Source of the DNA: Moringa oleifera
Taxonomy: Eukaryota > Streptophyta > Magnoliopsida > Brassicales > Moringaceae
NCBI GenBank assembly: GCA_021397835.1
Contig: JAJFZO010000287.1
Coordinates: 2,234,501 to 2,298,500 of the forward strand
DNA length: 64,000 nucleotides
Direction of reading: 5' to 3'
Shown: positions 1 through 12,220 of the stretch, in pieces
Position numbering within the stretch: position 1 is the stretch's first letter
How the letters are laid out: each line of letters begins with the position of its first letter
The notes under the pieces: generated by a model
The model's input: only the letters and a program-made list of their open reading frames with translations
What the model was told of the DNA's origin: nothing
The model's database searches: none
Made by a program: the position numbers and the translations under genes

Positions 1-179
1 TAAATGTAAAGCATGCATAGTAAGATTAAATGTTGTCTTGCACAGAAACATGATCGAATTGAACGTATATGAAGATTCTGCCTTGGTAATCAATCAATTG
101 AAAGGCGAAAGGACAGCTCAACATCCTATCACTACAATAAAAATGAGATTAGTTTGCACTAAATAGTTCACAGTTTTAA

Positions 180-394
180 TAATAACTAGGAATAAAAGAG
201 GATTTATTCACAGTTTTTATTAAAACTATGAATAAAGGCATTTTTGTTCACAGTTATGTTTATAACTGTGAACAAAAGTTATCTTTTATTCACAGTTTTA
301 CCATAACAGTGAATAAAAGTTCAAAAAAATTCAAAAATTTTATTCACAGTTGTAGCCATAACTTCACAGTTATGGCTACAACTGTGAATAAAAG
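180..394. repeat. Left subterminal repeat array of the CACTA element
   Basis: At least eight copies of TTCACAGTT or its complement occur, paired as inverted repeats with small loops. The largest hairpin is at 339-393, where a TTCACAGTTGTAGCCATAA arm faces its complement. Subterminal repeats of this kind bind the TnpA-like protein in En/Spm elements; binding here is inferred. Confidence 0.8.
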
Positions 395-974
395 TCCTAC
401 ATCTTCTCCAGAAAGATCAATAAACTTCATTCACTCTTTTACTCCACTTGCTCAGGATAAACTTCATTGATTCTTCAGGTGATAAATATTAGGTATGAAG
501 TGCATACTATGAGGAAAGCCTCCCCGAGTTCTAAATGTGCAAACTAGACTCTGATCGACCTAACTATTTGTAATGAAGGGATTAAGAGTGTGCGTGGTTC
601 TGCTTGCTTTTGGGTTCCACAACTGGCAGCCTGAATCTCATCTTTTTTTCTTAGTAAGTTTAATCCTTTCTCCCAAAATTATGTGCTTATCTTCTTTGTT
701 AAAATGTAAAAATTATTGTTCTTTAATATTTTGCTTTTAGTTTCATTAGTTTTAAACTCAAATCTGGATGTGGTTCTCCTTTCATTGGGATTCTAGATAT
801 ATGCATGGTTTTACTTTCATCAGAATTTTAGATTTATTCTAGGGTTCAAAATGTTTATTAAGGTCCCAGATTTAGATGTATGGGATCCCGAATCTGGGAT
901 GAGAGTTCCTGAGTGAGGGGTTCCAAATCTGGGCTGGGAGTTCCAGATCTAGGTAAGGGGTTCTAGTGAACTAA

Positions 975-1270
975 TAAAGTTTTATTCATAGTTCTAGAAC
1001 TGTGAATAAAACATTAACGAATTGTGAACTAAAGTTGTTTTATTCACAGTTCTAGAACTGTGAATAGACCATTAATGAACTGTGAACTAAAGTTAGTTTT
1101 ATTCACAGTTTTAGAATTATGAATAAAACATTAATGAACTGTGAACTAAAGTATGTTTTATTCACAGTTTTAGAACTGTGAACTATTCTAACCGACTTTT
1201 GTTCACATTGAAATAGTCCACAGTTTTAGAACTGTGAACAAAAGTCATTTAAAGCTGTGAATAAAAGGTT
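975..1270. repeat. Right subterminal repeat array of the CACTA element
   Basis: Four to five tandem units of about 57-60 bp each contain a TTTATTCACAGTT arm, a short CTA-type loop and AACTGTGAATAAA, followed by an ATTAATGAACTGTGAAC link. It is the same motif as at the left end. Confidence 0.8.
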
Positions 1271-2760
1271 ATTTAGTTGTAGTGTATTCTAGTTAAATAT
1301 CACATATATGTGCAACAGATGCTTGAAGGTTTTGAAGATATTTCTTTTCACTACCTTCCTAGAGGGGATAATCAAATTACAAACCTTTTGGCCACTCCTG
1401 CAGCTATGTTTCGAGTCAATTATTCAGAAGAAGTGCCATTAATAAAATGAGTATCAAAGAATCCTTGATATATTACATGATTATAGAAAGAGAATAAAAA
1501 TAGTCAACCATGGTATCACGATATCAAAAGATTCATCAAAGACCAAATATATTCAAAAAAATGCACCAAATATGATTTAAAGATATTAAAAAGGTTATCA
1601 GTTAATTTTATCTTGGAAAGGGATCACTTCTACAAAAAGAATTTTGATAACACTTTACTTCATTGTGTCAATGAAAAAGAAGCATAAAGTATCATTAAAG
1701 AAATACATAAGGGAGTTTATGGATCACATACAAATGGTCACATGATAGCTCAACCAATAATTAGGGTAGGATATTATTAGATGACAAAGGAAAAAGATTG
1801 CATTCATTATGTGAGAAAGTACCATAAATACTAGATATATAGAAACAAACTCACAAACTACCTGCTTTTTTGTATGTGATGAATGCATCTTAGACTATCT
1901 CTATGTGGGGTTTCAATGTGATTGGGCCAATTATCCCAAATGCATCCAATGGAGACAAATCCATTTTAGCATTAATTGATTATTTTAGTAAATGGATTGA
2001 GGCAGGATCATTCATTAGTATGAAAAAATCTGTAGTTAATCGATTCTTGAAAAGAAAGATTATATGTTGGTATGGCTCATCAAAGAGATTCATCTCAGAT
2101 AATGCAATAAATATGAACAACTAATAGATGAAGAAAATTTATTTATAATTCAGAATTAAGCATCATCATTTGGTAACCTACTAACCAAAAAATGAATAGG
2201 GCTATTAAAGCAGCTAACAAAAATATCAAGAAGATTATTAGGAAAATGACATCAACCTATAGAAATTGGCATGAAAAACTCTTCTTGGCTTTGTTGGCTT
2301 ACAAAACAAATGTTAGAACTTCCATTAGGGCAACCTTTTATTCTCTAGTATATGGAACAGAAGCAATATTGCCCTTCATTAAAAGTGATGAAAAAAGCTC
2401 AACTTGATGAAGATGAGTGGATTAAAGCTCATTTTGAATAACTAAATCTGATAAAAGAAAAAATGTTAAAAGTTTTATGTCATGGATAATTATATTAGAA
2501 AGGAATAAAGCTTATAATAAAAAAGTTCACTCAAGAATTTTTAAAGAAGTTTGGTCTTAAAAAGGATACCTAAAAGTATTTTAGATTCTAGAGGAAAATG
2601 GGCACCTAATTAGAATGGACCATACGTTGTGAAATAAGGCTTTTTTAGGTAGCATTTTAATATTGGCATGAATGGATGGTCTTGCCCTTTTGAATCCAGT
2701 GAATTCAAATATTGTCAAGAAACATTACATTTGAGATGAGTAAGACCAAAACAAAATATT

Positions 2761-4120
2761 GAAGGATAATCTTCAAAAAAAAAAAAAACAAAGAGGAAAA
2801 GATCTATGCTAAAAACCTAAAATGCGGGCTGATCAGCAATAAAAGTTTCCCTGAGAGAAAAGAGGTGACTATGAATCTCGCTCAATCAAGATCAAATGAA
2901 AGCAAGAAATTAGAGGTATTTAACAGTCAATAGAAAAACTAAACGTGATGCATGAATAAAGCTACAGAGCATTTTGTGCCCCTTTTTTCTTGTTATTTTC
3001 TCTTTTGCAAAATTTGATGAATAATGCTACCAAGCCTTTCTCATCCCTTTTTTCCAAAAGAAGGAATATATTGATTTGTTTTCTAAATACCCTAATCATA
3101 ATGAATGATTTGTTTAAACTTAATCTTAAGAGGTGTATATTGATATTTCCTTATGAAGATGATCGAATCGCAAAGCTTTACCCTGAAGAGAAAAAAAGAT
3201 CTATACATCATGCATACATGAATAATTGCATTATGAAAACTACATTTTTTGAAGCTTTCCTAAAGGGGAGAAGCTCACATAAGAAAATGTGAAAAGTTGG
3301 TGAACTCCTCGATGGAGTTAAAATTTCTTCATCCCTAATGGAAGAGGTCTTAGTTGATGAAGAACACATCGCAGACAAAATTTTATCAATTTTTTTAAAA
3401 ATCTAGATAGTTAAAGATTGTGTCATGGATTAATCTCACTAATCTAGTACACCAAGATGAAAGTGAATTGCTTCTTAGCAGATTACTAAGTTAGAATAAC
3501 AAGACGAAGGTGAATCGTATCCTAGTATGTTGAGGAAGAATTTCAATAGCTGGATTGTCATACATCAAAAAGGATATTTTGATGAAAGATGAGATATTCA
3601 AAAATATCATTCTTTACAATGCCAAAGATTGAGGGTGATTCTGACAAGAGACAACATCAGTTAGGCAAGTCGAGGAAGAATTTTAACAATCACATCGTCA
3701 TACATCGAGGACAATACCGATAAAAGATGAAACCTTTTGAAAGTATTTTCATATATCAAACATCAAGGATGATTTTGGAGGGAGATAAAAACCTTATATC
3801 ATTAAACATCAAGAAAGAATTTTAATAGGAAATGATAGCCACCCAATGTCAAGGAAGAGTTTTGATAGTAAGTGGTGAAATTCAGATTTTACTTATCATT
3901 AAAGGATGAGAAAGAATTTCGTCATGATATGAAAGGGAGACCCTTCGTCTAAGTTCGAGGAACATTTTCAATAAAAAAAAACATTAGGATCAAGAATTTT
4001 TTAATGATAAGTGATGTATTTTTCATTAAAAGATGAAGAATGGGTGATAGATAATAACTATCTAACCAATTTCATTTTTTTTTGGCTTTTTGTATAATTT
4101 ATAAAAAAAAAAAAGAAGGG
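2761..4120 (+). other. Post-pol spacer of the gypsy element, with diverged repeats
   Basis: No coherent coding region is visible. Between about 3300 and 4030 a loose repeat recurs, with phrases such as GAGGAAGAATTTTAA, CATACATC and GATGAAAGATGA spaced roughly 100-150 bp apart. The stretch ends in a purine-rich run (4103-4120, poly-A then GAAGGG) that looks like a polypurine tract. A 100-codon open frame at 2990-3292 has no recognised domain and is probably chance. Confidence 0.45.
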
Positions 4121-5200
4121 TGGATGTTTAGAACTCAAAATTTGATGGTCTTTAGTTTTTTTCTCCTATTCTTGCTTCTTAAAAATGGGCAAAAAAGGAC
4201 AATTATAGATACTTAATTTTAACTCTAAGTTGGAGCAAGCTAAAAAATGGTTAGATGACAAGTCAAATTTGAGGTTGGCCTTATGCTCTATATTGGGACT
4301 ACAATGAGCTCGAGATCGAGTTTATTTGATAGATTCGATGTCGAGATTAGTTATCAAATGACTGTTCATGCATACTTTACCCCAACATAACTTCGGGAAT
4401 ATCTTGAACACACTTTACCTTGATGTAAGTTTGGGTATAGCTCAATGAGCACATTTCACCCCATTGTGGTTGATGACTTCACATGAAAACCCGATCAGAT
4501 ACGGCCAACCTTGATCTCACATCAAGGCATTTAACTTAGCCTTGATATGGATGATCCCGATATGGATTACTTCAACATGGATTACCCCAATATATATTAC
4601 CCTAATGTAGATTATCCTAACATGGTTTATCCTAATCTTTCATATGGATTCAAAGACATAGCAGTTTAGAAAGGAAAAGTCATGAAGGCTTAAGAATATC
4701 AATGGAAGACTTTTGATAGAATGTGCATAAAGAATATTCCACCATTGTGATCCTCTTCCTCTCACAACAGAATTTTGAATTTCAAGATTAGGTTGATCTC
4801 AACTTCATTCGCAAAAAACACGCATGATCCAATGACAAAATTTTGAATTTCAAGATTATGTTGATCGCACTGTAGCTCTTTCTTATCGACAACAGATTTT
4901 CGAATCTCTAATGAGCCTTATCCCATTTTTTCCTGTAAATAAACCTCTCAACCAAAAATTAGCAGAGCCAATCATCAATAGATATTTGTATGGTCTTTTG
5001 AGAGTAATTAAGCACTCAATTGGTGATCGACTGAAGACATCTACATACCAACATACCCAAATCTCTACAATCTATAATTTGCCTTTGCAATCATTAAAAA
5101 ATCTCTAAATCCAACCAAAAAATCTGTAGATCTCAGCTACCAAAAGTTAGCATTATGGTTAAAATCTTTCTTCAAGAGACTCTTTAGAGACTATTTATTG
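4121..5200 (+). repeat. Probable 3' LTR of the gypsy element (end uncertain)
   Basis: It starts TGGATGTTTAG directly after the polypurine-like run at 4103-4120, where a 3' LTR should begin. It holds TTGAATTTCAAGATTA twice (near 4771 and 4851). The right border is not resolved because no CA end with a target duplication could be identified, and no partner LTR is in the window. Confidence 0.35.
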
Positions 5201-8200
5201 TTTGACAAAAAAGCAATGTAAAAATTACACTGAAAGTACCATTTATGTGTAATTATCAAATCGTAAAATGAATGAAAAGATGATTGTTTAGTTTTACCTC
5301 TTTATTAATTGATGTTATTTATTTTATGATGTATCTCATAATTTTTCAAAATTATTTTAGAGAATGGGATTCAATGAAGTTTATATCTGGATCTCTAAAT
5401 TAAACAGAATAGTTTTCTAAAGTAGTGACTAGTATTGACTAGATTTTAAGATTTTTCTATAAAACTATATAATAAATTTATCTTAAGATTTATCATAGTT
5501 TAACTTTATTCTAGAAATTAACTTGAAATTACTACCGTCTTAAAACATGAGATTGCTGTATTTAAATAGTACCAATTCTTGGGTGCTTATGGGGGGTACT
5601 AATCCTTCACCACACATAACTGACTTCCAATCTCAAATCATTTGTAAAGTAGACTACTACCTTACATGAAGTTTATCATTTTTCTTTCTCAAAAGAAAAA
5701 GAAGCTTTCAAATAAATTTGATAGTCAATCACACTATAAAAAGGATTGATGGCAACTCTTTTATTAAAACCAAATAGAATTTTTCTCATACTCAAGCATT
5801 TGCTGAAAAAAGTTTGGTTGTGACAGGCATCCATTGATACCCTAGAGCATTTTGGATGTATGAGAGGTGTTGGTTTTAAAGTGTCCATTAATTGTTACTT
5901 TTGGTGAAAAGTTAGGATACCATCAATTACGACTAATGACAAGACAATTAAGAAAAAAATTATGGATATATTGAATAGAATTGATGATCATAAATATCTA
6001 TTATATGACATGAGCACATCTTGAAATATATTCTTTGATCATAAACATTCTACTAAGACTAATAACAATATAAACGGAGTACGAGTTATTAAGAAGGACA
6101 ATGGTATGTCATGTTTTCTTCACCTAATATAATATGATTTATTATTTACTTAGCTTTACTTTGTTTTTTCATTGTAGTGTATGTCATGCCAGATGACACT
6201 TGATAATACTGATAATGTTGTAACCCATTGGTCGATTTACATTGATTTTATCATGAATAAAATGATCCTTGCGCATGAAACAATTAAGGGTGATGTTAGA
6301 GTCCAAATCACTGTAGCTATAAAGCTTAATACTCCCTTACCTTGATCAGTTCCTAATTTAGATATGTTTATTGTATCTTAAATTGTTAAGACACTTGACT
6401 CTTGGCCATCACATTAGATTATTACTCCTAGCATTCAAGTAACATATTATTGTGTTATGCATTATTTTTATGAAATTTAAGAATTAATTATTAAAATATT
6501 ATATTTACATTTTTATGGCATTATCTAAATCTACACTACGAGCTTATGTAAAAGAATGACATATAAAGTCCATACGAAATTTGCTCAGATTTCATTGTCA
6601 TGACATGTGTCATTGCATGGACATGGCTTACTATATATTTACAAAGATAACATCCTTTAACTTTGCCACATGGAAGAGTCTAGCACTACCATCATTCAAG
6701 CTTGGATTGTGTATGTGTTTTATATTTTATTACTTTTTTATTTTAAAATTAATACTTATGCTTTCCTTTTGTGTTCCAAAAAGCTTCATAAAGACACATT
6801 GGTCACATGTGGCTTGAATAGTAGTACATATTTATTAATCCTATGATGGTGTCAGTAGGGAGCAGTAATAACATTGAAGAGTAAGCTCACTATCTTGCTA
6901 CAACGATAAAGCAAACAACATGTGACCAAGAATAATAACGCTTTCTTATAATTTTAAGTAAGTATTAACATAATTTTAATTACAAACATATTGTTGGACA
7001 TCATACTCAGAGAAATTATGTTTAATAACGTAGAGCACATTAGATGTTGGTTGTTATAGAGTTTGATTTCAATATAGGGTGTTCGATCCATTAGATCATG
7101 ATGATCAAGATGATATAAGAGACATAATCACAACATGAGTTAATAAACATTCACTGGAATTATATTTTAGTACACTATTTGTAACTATATATATGACTAA
7201 TATTTATCTTTTAGTGCTTTTAAAATGTATATAGCGATTCATGCACCTGGGTTTTCAAGAAAAAGGTTTAGAAGTTTCATTACTCAAGTATTTATAGTAT
7301 CATGGGAATTTATATTTCTAATTAGTTTTTTTATTTCTTTTTATAATATGTTGACATTTTCATTATGTTAGAAAGACATAGTGAAACTATCTTTTTTTTA
7401 TAAAATAGTAAATTCTTAATAATTATTTAATAAGTTAATGTGTTTACTATAAAGAAGTAATGTATTTACTTATATTTTTTCAAATGTAACTAAAGGATAA
7501 AATCACGTTTGCCAAATTGGAGATAAACAAGTTGAGGAGATATTTTTGAGAGTTCACATTCAGTTACTTGAGTGCTTCAATAGAAAGGCGAAGAACTTAT
7601 TTTGTGTATACCTTCTTTTGTATGTTCAAATAGTTAATATATATTATACATATATTTTGTACTTTTGATGTAAAAGTTACAATAATCATTTAGTTGCTTC
7701 GAATGAATATTTTATATGGCAATCTTTTAGTACATCGTTGAGAGAGAGTATAATGTTTGAATGTATATTGAAGTTTGTTTAATGTATTATTATTATAATG
7801 TAATATTGAAAATGTGATTAAAGTATTAATGTATATTAGAGTATGATTTGGTGTATTATTATTATACTATAATATTGAAAAAAGTGATAAAAATATTAAA
7901 GAAGTTATAAAACTATTTATGCATATTATAGTGTAATTGCTTATATATAAATTGGAGTATGATGTTGTGTTGAATGTGAAGATGATGTCTCAGAGTATGG
8001 TTGATAATTAGTAAGATTTTGTGATGATGCATATTGAAGTGTAACTCATTGTATGTAATTTTGTATTGTAATTGATGGTAAAAAATTTGTAATAAGTACA
8101 TTGTAAAGAAATTAAATTAGATGTCAATTCTAACAAATGTCTTAAGTAATTGAATTTAAAAATTAAATAAATAGATTTAAAAAATTATTTATAAAAACAA

Positions 8201-8389
8201 TTACATAAACTTTCAATATTGGTTCAAGGAAGTGTCATTGTATCTTTAATACTTTCAACGTAGGTTCTTAAAGAGCTAATGTTTTATTTTTTAATTATAT
8301 TTAATTTATAATTATTAAATTTAAAAATTAATAAATTAATAAATTAATAAAAAATATATTACATTTTTCATCAATTTTAAGAAAACTGG
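5201..8389. other. AT-rich intergenic stretch, mostly unassigned
   Basis: No gene could be supported. Short open frames (5676-5888 minus, 6581-6817 plus, 7913-8101 minus) show no domain. A CACTATAA string at 5732 resembles a CACTA-type left end and could pair with the terminus at 8587, but the flanking triplets (TCA and AGT) do not match. Bases 7740-8110 contain loosely repeated phrases such as GTATATT and TGTATTATTATTATA. Confidence 0.4.
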
Positions 8390-8587
8390 CGAGAAAGATA
8401 TTTTTTATTTTTTATTTAATTTAAATAAAAAACTTTAGATGATAATTGTTAATGATCGTCATCTAAAGTGTCTAGCAAGCATCAAGAAAGGTACTTTAGA
8501 TGATAATTTTTTATACTTGTCATCTTTTTATGATGATTCATCAAGAAATGTTTTTTTATTGTAAAAAAAGTTTATTTTATTATAGTG
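8390..8587. repeat. CACTA-like right terminus with palindromic subterminal repeats
   Basis: The segment ends TTTATTATAGTG at 8587, the complement of a CACTATAATAAA end. Just inside are copies of CTTTAGATGATAA and TCATCTAAAG in inverted orientation, and AAGAAA-type spacers. This is the usual build of a CACTA end. No matching target duplication was found, so the element's full extent is open. Confidence 0.4.
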
Positions 8588-9980
8588 AGTAGACATGCAT
8601 TCTCAACAAAGTTAATGTCAAATCTTGTTAATTTTCTTCAGTTTATATTATATGACACCCAAATGATAAGTGATATGTTTAAAATGTTTTTGTTTGCTCA
8701 TATTAAGGCTAGATGTGGCATGTTGCTAAATAACTTATTTGAAACCTTCAATGTATCAGTTGTTAGAGTAAGAAATATGGAATTATTTGATGGAAAGGAC
8801 CCACGTTAATAAAGACAATTGTTAAGATATGATGGACTTATCTACCCTATGATACAAGATATATTTAAAAAATGTAATATTTAGAGCTAAATCTTAATGG
8901 CCAATATGGTTTAGGGAAGAACAATATCAAGGTCTAAAGATAAGCAACATATAGTAGACCTAAACAATAGAAGTTACTCATGTTATCTATCAAATTTTAA
9001 AGGGATTCCTTTTTGCATTTAGTATCTACCATATTCTATCAAAAATATGAATCAAAAAGATTTGAAGACCATTGTTATTATAAGGCTAGATACATGAAAA
9101 TGTATTTCTATCTCATCTACTCCTACAATGGTTGATACTTATGGACAACGTCTAAATTAGAGCAATACAACCATCATCAATTAAAAAACTCCCTAAAAGT
9201 CCTAGAAAAACCAATGCAAATGCAAGCAAGTTAGAGAAATGATGCTGATGAACAAGTCAGCCTTATAAAATGTCAAAAAGAAACATCTAAATGTGTTGCA
9301 GCAAATGCAAGCAAGTTAGAGACAATAGATGTTCTTGCAAAGGACCAATTAGGCAATTAAATAACACTTGTAATACTGCTTATATAGTGTCATCTCTTTC
9401 CTAGTAATTTTTATGTATTTTTAGGGAGATTTAAAAGTAAAGCACCAGCTAGCAAATAGTCAATATTCATAGGATCTAGGGTACAAGCAAGGTTATCATC
9501 TCAAGTAAATGACCATTATAGTAGTGCATTTACATAATCTCTAATATGTGTTGCATTTTCACAATTTTGATATATGCTATTACAAAGCCCTTGTACATCA
9601 GATAAAGATAAGGATCAACAAGCTTAATCAGCACCAAACATGCATGCAACAAACAACAACAAGGTGACTATGCTAAACTTAATGTATTAAGATTTATGCT
9701 ACGGTAATCTAACTTCATTTATTTTCAATATTTATAAGCATTTGGTACATCGAGTCAAAGTTCTTATTTAATTTTCTTGCCAACTAGATTAAGGACAATA
9801 AGATGGTAAGTCATCCTAGATGCCTCAACATCTAGTCAATTTAATCCCATTGGCCATATTCCTATTGCCCTACTCCCAATGACCAAAATGTTACTACTCC
9901 ATCTCCTTACACCATAAATCCACCAATAATGCCTAATAGACAACCCATTGATCCAAGTCAACCACCTATTGGAGTTAAAA
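8588..9980 (+). pseudogene. Decayed MULE (MuDR-type) transposase, C-terminal part
   Basis: The frame at 8585-8809 contains AHIKARCGMLLNNLFETFN, matching the conserved stretch (K.D.LLNN..E.FN) after the catalytic domain of plant Mutator-like transposases. Between about 8940 and 9130 follow remnants of the SWIM zinc finger and its tail (VDLNNRSYSCYLSNFKGIP, then an ISSTPTMVDTYGQ-like piece). Lysine-rich and CCHC-like remnants lie to about 9340. A proline-rich coding-like stretch lies at 9850-9990. Several stops interrupt every frame. The N-terminal and catalytic parts are missing, perhaps cut by the CACTA-like terminus at 8587. Confidence 0.65.
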
Positions 9981-10354
9981 ATCCTCCCATCAAAGTTGGC
10001 CAACACTAAAACAAGGAAGAATTAGCATTTGTTAGATCGACAATCCCAATTATGAGAGTTGCCATCTTAACTATGAAACCATTTATCAAACATTTTGTGG
10101 TAAGGCATACATAATTACACCAACAAGTTTAACTTCCCAAATTGCAACAATGTACTCCAAAATACAGTGATGCTTTGCCAAAACGTAATGGTACACTCAC
10201 AAACTACAATTGTACCATTCTAGATCCTAGTTATACCACAATCAACAAGTTTGAGACATGTTCTAACCCAGACATATGTGATCCCTCGAATGAGAGTAAA
10301 GACAATTAGAAGAAAGCATGGGAAAAATTATTCATAATTGTGTTCTTGTAGTGT

Positions 10355-10600
10355 CTAAGGACATAGATAATTTTTATGAATTAGATTTTGTTTCTAAATT
10401 GCATTTAATGGATGATGTTTTTGAGTTACATTTAATGGATGATGTTTCTAAAAATGATTCATGATTGATGTTCTTGTTAATGTTTGAAGACATCAATAAT
10501 TTCTTTAAATTAGATGTTGTTTCTAAATTGCATTTAATGAATGATGTTTCTGAATTGCAACCAATGGATGATCTCTTTGGGTTAATGAATGACTAAATGT
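10355..10600 (+). repeat. Short imperfect tandem repeats
   Basis: The phrases TTTCTAAATTGCATTTAATG and GATGATGTTT recur four to five times. A larger unit of about 130 bp (ending ...GATGTTTCTAAATTG) appears twice. No coding meaning is seen. Confidence 0.5.
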
Positions 10601-11486
10601 GATTATTTACTTGAACGATATATCATGGATTACATATTGTTCAATGATTGATCATTGTTGATCAGATATTATATCATAAAAGGTTACGGGTTAAAGAATG
10701 TGGATTGGAATGCTTGATTATTATTGATGTATAATTGATTTATGTTAATTGAAACCGAAACTTACACTGTATAACTATGACCATTCACTATCACTCATGA
10801 TAGTACAAAATGATCTTAATTTCATTGATGCTAGGATCCATACATGAAAGAAATTTACATTACAATATCACATAATAAAACTACCTTAACATTATCACAA
10901 ATTTTTAAAACATAGTTCTATTGGAGACCAACATATAAAATTCATTACGGATATCATAAACATGTTGTCAAGCATGAATTGCAGCATCATAAGTGGAACT
11001 TAACACTAAAATCGTTGTTCATAATTATTCATAGTTCTTCACAACAAACCATTATCTTTAACTCTGCAGCCACTTTTTCGGCTTCAAAGGAATGTAATAG
11101 TATCGCTAACGCAAAAATTCTTTAAGATGTTATAAGTATTCTATAGTAAAATAACATCCAATTTTTTGTAAGGTTATCACCTTTCTTAATAGGCAAAATA
11201 ATCATTCCTTGATGACATATTGGGCATCAATAATCCATAAAAAAAATTCACAATTCTCATTTTTCTACAACAAAATAATTACACTAAGGATTGCATTGCT
11301 ATATAACACAAACAAAATCACATTTATAACAATCTAAATTACATGTAGATTATACTAATTGGTCATAATTCAACAATTTAACAATACCTAAACAAAATAA
11401 AATTAGTAAAAGGTTAAGTTCACTATTTTAAATGAATACTAATGGCTTACAACCCAACAAATTAGCAATACTCTATTAATTTTTAT
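10601..11486. other. Intergenic AT-rich DNA, nothing recognised
   Basis: There are no open frames of note and no repeat borders. It is the left flank of the copia element that starts at 11487. Confidence 0.4.
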
Positions 11487-12220
11487 TGTTGATTCAACTA
11501 TAGCTTGATGTCATTATATAGTCTTGGAAACACTAAGAACGCCTTACTATCCAACCAAATGTATAGGAACTTTTTGAAAAGTCCAAAAACCAACAGTAGT
11601 AACTCCCTTGTTATTTTTTCCTTCCTTAGAGTCTTCTTTTTCAATCAAGAAAATGAGTGATAAAGAATTGATACTAATGAATGTAATGTAAAGAGAAATT
11701 GTAAAAAGCTAACCAAACTTTGATATACATACAGAAAGTTGATCCAAGAAACTAAATTTTTTCATTAATTAAAGTGAAGACACTACACAGAATCTTATCC
11801 GTGATAGTTACAACACCCCTATCTTTCACCCTCAATTAAACCAACTAAATGGCTAACAAATAATAAGAAAGATCATTTAACTCTCCTTTAAGATTTTCTC
11901 AAATACAACCAAGAAAATTCTCTCTTAAGAATCACTAGATTTTTTTTGAAAGATTGCTTACACACCTAAAGGCTTTATCCTATGGGTTTTAATATAGGTA
12001 CCATCCTGTTGCCTTTAAATGATCATCAACATGGTTTAACTAACCAACCACATGGATCCTTCATTAAGTGAGCTGAAGTGCCATAATTCATCCACATGGA
12101 GGCCATTATCTAGTTCAGCTAACCGTTATTAATAAGGAGAAAAAAGTGGCTAAAAAAAATATAGAAGGATTGGAATTATTGGATTGTAACACTTGCTGCT
12201 TATACAATTAATTCCAACGA
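11487..12220 (-). repeat. Left (3') LTR of the large copia element
   Basis: It starts TGTTGATTCAACTATAG and matches 23607-24220 along most of its length, including ATGTCATTA, GTAATGTAAAGAGAAATTG and TTTTTTCATTAATTAAAG. It is longer than the right copy because of extra sequence near 11820-11940. The last bases are uncertain by a few. Confidence 0.8.

Larger units (their letters stand above)
130..1284. mobile_element. Non-autonomous CACTA (En/Spm-type) transposon, 1155 bp
   Basis: The element begins CACTACAATAAAAA at 130 and ends with TTTAGTTGTAGTG at 1284, whose reverse complement begins CACTACAA. A 3-bp target duplication TAT flanks it (127-129 and 1285-1287), the length expected for CACTA elements. 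Both ends carry many copies of a subterminal motif, TTCACAGTT and its complement AACTGTGAA, often arranged as short palindromes (for example 283-320, 339-393, 982-1016, 1033-1064). The middle (about 420-960) has no coding capacity and no recognisable transposase. An open frame at 228-470 is only the repeat array read through. It sits inside the RNase H region of a gypsy element. Confidence 0.88.
1..2760 (+). mobile_element. Decayed Ty3/gypsy pol fragment (RNase H, integrase), split by a CACTA element
   Basis: Bases 1-129 encode the end of an RNase H domain (DSALVINQLKGE). After the CACTA insertion at 130-1284 the same domain resumes near 1312 (FEDISFHYLPR, then an LLATPAAMF stretch). The linker, the zinc-binding H2C2 region (EIHKGVYGSHTNGH near 1706-1740), the integrase core (WGFNVIGPI at 1903, IDYFSKWIEA, SDNAINMNN) and the integrase C-terminal part (AANKNIKKI, WHEKL, SLVYGTEAILP at 2192-2407) follow in order. 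A remnant matching the RGKWAPNWEGPYVV-type tail lies near 2590-2640. This order (RNase H then integrase) is that of Ty3/gypsy elements, and the wording resembles plant Tat-type pol. Many stops and frameshifts are present, so it is a dead copy. The reverse transcriptase part would lie left of the window. Confidence 0.85.

Noticed and set aside
228..470. 80-codon frame near the left end
   Set aside because: It is the CACTA subterminal repeat array read through; the residues repeat with the DNA motif.
5732..8587. A complete CACTA element from CACTATAA to TATAGTG
   Set aside because: The left end has no subterminal repeats like those on the right, and the flanking triplets differ (TCA, AGT), so only the right terminus is reported.
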